NCBI GenBank assembly: GCA_949318235.1
Contig: OX439132.1
Coordinates: 25,849,794 to 25,913,793, forward strand
Source of the DNA: Ecdyonurus torrentis
Lineage: Eukaryota > Arthropoda > Insecta > Ephemeroptera > Heptageniidae
DNA: 64,000 nucleotides
Direction: 5' to 3'
Positions 57,242 through 64,000 of this stretch are shown here, piece after piece. Position numbers and translations under genes: made by a program. The notes below the pieces were generated by a model, which did not search any database, was not told the DNA's origin, and worked only from the letters and a program-made list of their open reading frames with translations. Numbering within the stretch: position 1 is the first letter of the stretch; every line of letters begins with the position of its first letter.

Positions 57242-58374
57242 GCAATTACAAGAACTACAAGCAAGATTTCAGAAAATGCACTTTATATATTTGGCGTGCA
57301 TTGGCTTGGCTATGCTATACAGAGTTATGTATACAGTATATCGCATGCTCTCCTATTTCGTCGTCGCATGAGGTTTACATGAGTTACATTTTCTATAAAT
57401 TTCCTTTTTTTTTTTTTTTTTTTTTTAATCTGTTAATTTACTACTGAAAGCTATTAAAATTTAATTACAGCAACTTTCTTAATAACTTTTTAAGGTTCCA
57501 TAATATATGAAAAAATTGACAATAATATAAGTTTTCATAGGAAAAAAATCGGGACATAAAAAATATAATTTGTTTATTTTATAGCTTTACGCAAAAAGAA
57601 GGTAGCCAAAAAAAAAAAAAGCTTTTTCATTCATTTTTAAAACATAAAATTTTTAAAATGTCCATAAAGTAATTAAATTCTATAATTATAAACATAAATA
57701 ATTTTAACCATATAATAATATACAAAAGAAAACCTTAACATATTCTAATCTAACGAATATTTCTTTTATATCATTTAATTTTTTTTATGTATAAGATAAT
57801 ATAATATATAAAAATTTTGAGGTGTAATGTTATAAAAATATTTGAGAACTTTTGAAATTTAATTGAATACACATACATATATACTAGTAATAAAAGATAG
57901 TGAGATGGGATTGGTACAATAAAAAAGTATGGTTTGAAAAAGAATTTTCACGTGATATTGTGATGGGAGGTCTAAAATTTTATTGTTATAACATGTTATA
58001 GAGGTGTGTTTGCCTTTTAGCACCTTTAGATAGAGCTTAAAAAATATATATGTGTATATGTATATAGAAGGTAACAGATTTTATATCATTTTTTTATTAT
58101 TATTTTTTTTTTACGCTTTCATCAAAATAATTTTTTATATAATTAAAGTTATGTACTACACATGCTGCATGAAGTATACAATAATATGCAGTGCAGTAAT
58201 AATAATGTATACCTTTCACGAAACAGTGCTATATGAATGTTGTTTTAATAGAAAAGGGGTAAAGATGGACACATGGACAGATAAAAAATTGCAGTTCCCT
58301 TTATTTTTTATTTTTATTTTAGTGAAATATTGCCTTTCTATAGAGAGAGATTGGTTAGTACGTACGTACTTTAA

Positions 58375-58691
58375 AGGCATAGAACACCTTGAACAAAAAA
58401 GTTTTGTATATGTAATATCCTATAACAAACTAACAATCAACGTGTATTTGGCCGAAGTCATTGATTTCTAATTTATTTTCCATTAACAAAATGCCACTGG
58501 CGGTCACTGACGTCACAGCTTGCTTGTTTTATGCGCGCGTTATCCGGGCAAGCTGTGACGTCATTGACCGCCAGTGGCATTTTGTGAATGGAAAATAAAT
58601 TAGAAATCAATGACTCCGGCCAAATCAACGTTGATTTTCAGGTTTGTTATAGGATATTACAGAACTTTTTTGTTCAAGGTGTTCTATGCCT
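58375..58691. mobile_element. MITE family A, copy 2 (TTAA target, 317-bp hairpin)
   Basis: The element runs from AGGCATAGAACACCTTGAAC to its inverted copy and is flanked on both sides by TTAA (58371-58374 and 58692-58695). Almost the whole element folds back on itself. The inner arms carry CACTGGCGGTCA...TGACCGCCAGTG and TGACGTCA, around a GC-rich centre with ATGCGCGCGT. It is clearly homologous to the copy at 3821. TTAA duplications fit transposons of the piggyBac or Kolobok type. The AGG start is less usual for piggyBac, so the source superfamily is left open. There is no coding capacity. Confidence 0.85.
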
Positions 58692-59265
58692 TTAATAATC
58701 TTTGTAAATAAATAATTGCAAATATCATATTTCACTCTCTGAATGATTAAAATAATACAAAGAGACGTATATATTTATAATAAGTTATAAATATAAATAT
58801 GCACACTAGAAATTTATAATGAGTGCGTCTAGATAGATAAGAAACTTTGACAACGTATAGCATTGAGATTAATGAGCTATTTATTTACATTTTACTAATG
58901 GCTTAATTTGTAGTTTTATCAATAAATCTTCAAGTTTTTTTTATTGAACTTTGAATTATTGATGTTATTTTATCCTATATATGCGAGTATCATATAAAGT
59001 TATGATCTATTATAAGGACAAATTGGGATAAAAGTATAATATAATATACTTAAAGTATTAATTTATTTTTAAATTTATTGTTATCATAGACTTATACTCC
59101 TATAGTTTTAATTTTTGTATACGTTTTTTTTTTATTATTATTTATTTAATTATTTGTCTATGTACATTATTTACAAGTTTATTTATTTCTATTTTGTTAC
59201 TTGTTATACAATCAATGCAAGTAAAAGATGCTAAAGCGTAATTATATCATGATATTATAATTTAT

Positions 59266-59621
59266 CACAGTAATTAGACAGTAGATTATCTCCTATGCTG
59301 AGAATGTCAGATCGGTTCCGCGCGCCTCCTGTCTCAAGCGGTTTGAACTATGTGTGGGGGGGAGCTCTCGTAACAAGTTTTTGCGAACATTTTATACAAA
59401 AATTCATAGCTAAAAAAAAAATACGGAAGCTTCATAGCTTCATGGAAACTATGAAGCTTCCGTATTTTTTTTTTAGCTATGAATTTTCGTATAAAATGTT
59501 TGCAAAAACTTGTTACGAGAGCTCCCCCCCACACATAGTTCAAACCGCTTGAGACAGGAGGCGCGCGGAACCGATCTGACATTCTCAGCATAGGAGATAA
59601 TCTACTGTCTTAATTACTGTG
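59266..59621. mobile_element. nearly perfect 356-bp foldback element with 9-bp target duplication
   Basis: Two arms of about 172 bp surround an 11-base loop (59438-59448). The outer ends read CACAGTAATT and its complement. ATAATTTAT is present directly on both sides (59257-59265 and 59622-59630), a 9-bp target duplication. The arms differ at only a handful of positions, so each strand encodes almost the same 85-residue frame; this follows from the symmetry and is not a gene. A 9-bp duplication would suit Mutator-like or similar cut-and-paste elements, but the ends are not diagnostic. If transcribed it would form a long dsRNA hairpin. Confidence 0.8.
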
Positions 59622-59753
59622 ATAATTTATTAGAGAAAAAAAAAGGAATAAAGTACTAATTTAACTTATAAATTATATCATTCATTTGTTTACTCAATAT
59701 GCATAAGAATAAAATGCAAAGAGGAAAACTAAAAATAAGAAATTTTATTACAT

Positions 59754-60012
59754 ATTCTAAAAGAGGACATTGTCCTACGAATCGATATAGATATACGAAT
59801 GTCTAACTTTTGAGTTTTTTAAGTATTTTTAATTAATTTTTGAAAGTCTCGAAATGACGTCACGGGTGGTAACTTTTTCCTATAATACGTCCATGCATAA
59901 GTTGCCTCCCGTGACGTAATTTTTCGATTTTCAAAAATTATTTAAAAATGTTGAATCAACTCAAAAATTAAAAATTCACATTATCAATAGGACAATGTTC
60001 TCTTTTTAGAAT
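59754..60012. mobile_element. MITE family D, single 259-bp hairpin
   Basis: The left end ATTCTAAAAGAGGACATTGT has a near-perfect inverted copy at 59993-60012. Inner arms continue the dyad with AACTTTTGAGTT and AATTTTTGAAA around GTGACGT-type cores. TGACGTCA is exact in the left arm (59855-59862) and reads TGACGTAA in the right. No target duplication is certain. It lies only 133 bp from the foldback element on its left. Confidence 0.7.
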
Positions 60013-60879
60013 TATATGAAATAAAATTACCACAAAAAAAATTTTGGTCTTCGTCATTTGTAAAAAAGAAAAAAAATGGGAAAAAAATCAACAGTTTCTT
60101 CTTTGTTAAGGCCTATATAGACTATATTACAATCTTACGTTTTAATTTAGACACTCTAAATATGTTTTAAATTTGTCTTTTATAGAGAACATTAAAACTT
60201 ATTTATTTCAAACTTCCTTTTTATTTAATTGATGTTATCACACTTTAAACTGTTTCTATATCTGTATATAAATAAATAAACACATAAGAGTCTCTTTATG
60301 ATATATTTTTCAACTATGAACTCATATATTATATAATATAAAGAAACATCAGATCTTCTTCAGAGAGCAAAATAAAATATAATATAAAAAAAAGTACTTG
60401 GCGACACTTTTGTACATTTCTATATCAATTAAAAATCTAAAACATTTTTAGTATTTTTTCTTTGAAGATTCATTGAGATATAAAATTTTTAATGTTATAT
60501 ATCACTGCTTAAAGGTATGTCTTTGATGTTTTTTTTTTATTAAGTACTGAGCAAGCAATCTAAATTTAAAACATTAAAATTAATATGGACCATTAAAATA
60601 TAAACATATTAATATATTATACTATTTTTAAGGCAGGAAATAGTTTTACCTATGGGGTATCATGATATCAATAAAAAAAATATACGTCTATAGGACATAT
60701 TTAAAAATTGAGATGGATAAAATTTTTCAAAAACTGCTAAGTATAAAGTACTTTATCATTTATAAATATTAACATACGTATAATTCAAAAAGAAAAAAAA
60801 ATAGTAGAACAATTTTTTAAAGAAGAGCTTTCATAATTTATTTTAAAGAAATTAGTATTTTTAAGTCTCTTTGTTCTTT

Positions 60880-60927
<48 letters not shown>

Positions 60928-61095
60928 TTCACAAACTCAAAATATTCCCAAAAGTCCACTGCGGAGTGTCTTTTTTTTATGTTTGCAAAAGCAAAAAATA
61001 ATAATAATAACAGCATAGCGGCTTTTGAGTTTTGATGCTCATATGTTGTAAGCAAAAGCAAAAAGAGAGCAAAGAAGCTTGTGTGTGTGTTCTTC

Positions 61096-61126
<31 letters not shown>

Positions 61127-62473
61127 TCGTTATATATCCGTACTGAAGTTATTAATAGCATTTTAGCGGCTCTGTTTGTGTATCTGAGACCTTCTTCTAC
61201 TCTCTTTCTCGTTCACTCCTCTCTTTAAACTCTTAATTTTTGAACCCTTTTTTTTTTTCTTCTTCTTCTTTCTTCTTTTATGTTTTTTTTTCTACCTCCC
61301 TTATGTACCTTGATATCTTTACTCTACATGTTTCCAGTGCTTATCTTATATGATATTACCCCTCTCTCTTTCTCTCTTTACCATACCTAATCTCTCTTCT
61401 TCCCCCTCCATACTCGCGGTTCATATGTATGTAATGTATGTACTGTATGCCTTTGTCGATGCCGACTCTTCATATCTACTCCACCTTCTTCCTTAATATA
61501 AATACAGTTCAAAAAAACATTTGCACACGCACGCACATATACAACGATTCATATACACACACGATTCTTTCTTCCTTTATGATGTCATTTTTTACCGATT
61601 GTCATCGTTTCTTTGCCTCTCTTCAATTTTTTTTTATTATTATTATTAATATTTACCGACATATAATATGGTAAAAGGGCGGCACATACTCTTAGATACT
61701 TTTGCCAGTTCGTGTTATGACTTGGTAAACATTAAAAAAATACGCAGTATACATATATAAACGAAAGACGAACGTTATATGTTTGTTTTTTTCCTATTAT
61801 TTATATAAACGATTCACTAATATAGCTCTATAAGCTTATGTTTACTTCAATGTGGACTTTTTTTATGGTTTTAAGTATTAATTACTTTAGAGTATTTAAT
61901 TTTTCTGTATTTACTTAATGAATATTGACAAAAACTATATATATAAACTTTTTTGTCTAAAAGATAAAGTCTCTCTTTTGAAAGTCTAAAGAAATGTTAA
62001 TTCATTATTTAAACAATGAATTTCATTATATAGAGAGAACGTAGAGTATTAATTTATTACTTTTAAAGTTGAGATCAAATACATTTTATAATGTAAAGTT
62101 TTCTAATGCATGCATTTTTTATATCATTTTATTTTATTTTATTTTTTTATTTTTTTTTTTTTGGCAATTTTTATTATTATATTATTAAAGTGAAGGGAAT
62201 TAAAATTCAATACTATAAAGCAGAAAAAAAATATGATTTAGTTTTCTTACATTGAATTGGACTGGTGTGTAACCTACATGAAAGAGAAGTTATACTATAT
62301 ACTATACAATGGTAATTTTCTTTTAAATCACGAGAAATGAATTATATTCTTCGTGCTGATAGAACCGCAATATAAATTGAACTCTCAAATAAAAAAAAAA
62401 GTAACTGGAAATTCACAGACTAAACACAAAAAATAAATCTTGTATACAAAACTTTTTTTAATTTAGTTTCTCT

Positions 62474-62513
<40 letters not shown>

Positions 62514-63167
62514 CTAACAAAAAATTTACGGTATTTTATTGATATTAGATATATAGGAAATATTTTATGATTTGTACTTTTGGCAAGTCACCATTAAAAA
62601 ATTGGCATTATTTCATTTGCTATACGTAATACTTCATTAAAACGAGTAGGGGGTATGATATAAGTTACCATCGTATATATCCACCTTTTTTGTAATATAT
62701 ATTCGTATATACTCAATAACATGAAAAGTTAATTTGACTTAAGTGCTTTTTTACGTATATATTTTTTTCTGTATAAAATCGTCATAATTTAATGTGATTT
62801 TACTACTTAAATTTCAAAACGATTTTTTTCTTCTTCTCTATATATGCGATAAAAATAAACACTATTTTATCAACGATTATTTATACACTTTTTTTTCTAA
62901 AGCATTAGCTTAAATTACTTAGAGTATTAGATAAGGTTTAAGGTATGTTTACCGCTCTCTCTCTCTCGCTCTGTCACTTATTCTATACTTTTCTCTCAGT
63001 ACCTTTTTTTCATGCCTAAAAAGTGTTTTTTTTTTGCGTACTCTTTTTTTTATTTACTTCCCACTCTATTGGTGACAAAAAAAGTATGTGTGTGGCGGCT
63101 TTTACGTGATATAAACTTACTTTACGCCGGTAAAAAAGCGAATAGCACTTATATACTCGTACTGATA

Positions 63168-63170
<3 letters not shown>

Positions 63171-63230
<60 letters not shown>
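63171..63230. repeat. (GA)n, 60 bp
   Basis: A perfect tract, followed at 63374-63407 by a second, interrupted GA tract. Confidence 0.95.
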
Positions 63231-63235
<5 letters not shown>

Positions 63236-64000
63236 AGGGGTATCAGGGGTAAAGTTGCAAGTGAGTATATAGCTTTACTTTACCACATCTCTAATGTCGG
63301 AAAAGATAAAATAATTATTTACTCTGGACAAAGATTATATCAAACTTTTGCTTTTGATCCACCGCAAAAGTTAAAGAGAGAGAGAGAGAGAGAGAGATAG
63401 AGAGAGAAATGAGTACTTTTTATTTCTATTAAAGTTATATTATAAAGTGATGTCATCCCTTAGGCGTCTCTCTAAGTGATATATATATATATAATAAAAT
63501 AAAATAAAATGAGTCATTTTATTTATATCTGTATTATTACTCTCACCTGTCAAATAAATTAGAATAATATATTTAAACATCTTAATTAGGTATATTGATT
63601 TCTTAAATTAATTTTTATTAATTTAATGTCGCAATTATTTTTCGAAGAAAAAAAATCTGTGAACAGCAATGAACTGACAATATAATTTTTTTTAATCATC
63701 AAACAGTACACAATCGATGTATAAGTATATACTTAGAAGTCCAGTTACATTTTGGCATTCAAACAGGTTGTATGAATGAAATGTCATGATAGTTATATTA
63801 AACAGGAACTACAAAAAATGAAAATTTATTTGATACAAAGGTATAATGTTGAAAATATGACACTATATATTTATATAATATTGTCGTATTTTATAGAAAG
63901 GGGAAAGGGGGTTATAAAATTATTCTATTTTTAATTGTAGCGGTAAAAATTATTATCAAAACTTGTTAGACAATTCAATGATTTATTTGTGTAAATCAAA

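Noticed and set aside
58052..58471. 139-residue + strand frame with hydrophobic and Cys-rich stretches
   Set aside because: It begins in AT-rich repeats and runs into MITE family A; no signal peptide, domain or splice context.
59295..59591. Two almost identical 85-residue frames, one on each strand
   Set aside because: They arise from the symmetry of the 356-bp foldback; the protein has no recognised domain.

Overview
The window looks like non-coding DNA from an AT-rich invertebrate animal genome. By eye roughly three quarters or more of the bases are A or T. It has dozens of dinucleotide microsatellites and homopolymer tracts, several families of short inverted-repeat transposons (MITEs), a GT-AG type splice site, and one exon of an animal-specific gene. 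There are no operons, ribosome binding sites, tRNA or rRNA genes, or CRISPR arrays. I cannot name the phylum from the sequence alone.

Only one protein-coding segment is well supported. It is the first coding exon of a Frizzled-type receptor on the + strand (48492-48707): initiator ATG, signal peptide, the first third of the Wnt-binding cysteine-rich domain, and a phase-0 splice donor. I did not find the remaining exons in the 15 kb downstream, so intron 1 probably runs past the window edge. A GC-richer stretch just upstream (about 48090-48330) is probably its 5' UTR or promoter. Two other promoter-like islands stand out from the AT background. One, at 2474-2720, lies on the minus strand and has a consensus splice donor. 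The other, at 14059-14164, holds an E2F-type site and two CCAAT boxes 31 bp apart.

Most of the recognisable structure is mobile DNA. Two related families have TTAA target duplications and similar ends (3821-4130 and 58375-58691; 4961-5297 and 23807-24142). A third family of about 320 bp has TATATA-GGGT ends (33464-33787, 42704-43028, and a minus-strand copy near 30045-30357). There is a nearly perfect 356-bp hairpin with a 9-bp duplication (59266-59621), a 1.9-kb hAT-like element with 8-bp duplications (52946-54855), and a cluster of hairpins around 35820-36300 with five CACGTG sites. Several single hairpins are also present.

The most unexpected pattern is that all seven exact copies of the CREB/ATF palindrome TGACGTCA that I found by eye lie inside these MITEs. 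They come from at least four families that otherwise look unrelated.

Layout: 1-8.5 kb, MITEs and a possible minus-strand first exon; 8.5-23.8 kb, AT-rich desert with long AT and CT/GA tracts and the E2F/CCAAT island; 23.8-30.4 kb, MITE copies and microsatellites; 33.4-36.4 kb, MITE and hairpin cluster; 36.4-48 kb, AT-rich DNA with two more repeats; 48-48.7 kb, Frizzled exon 1; 48.7-64 kb, its probable first intron, holding most of the recent transposon insertions and a 642-bp uninterrupted TA tract.
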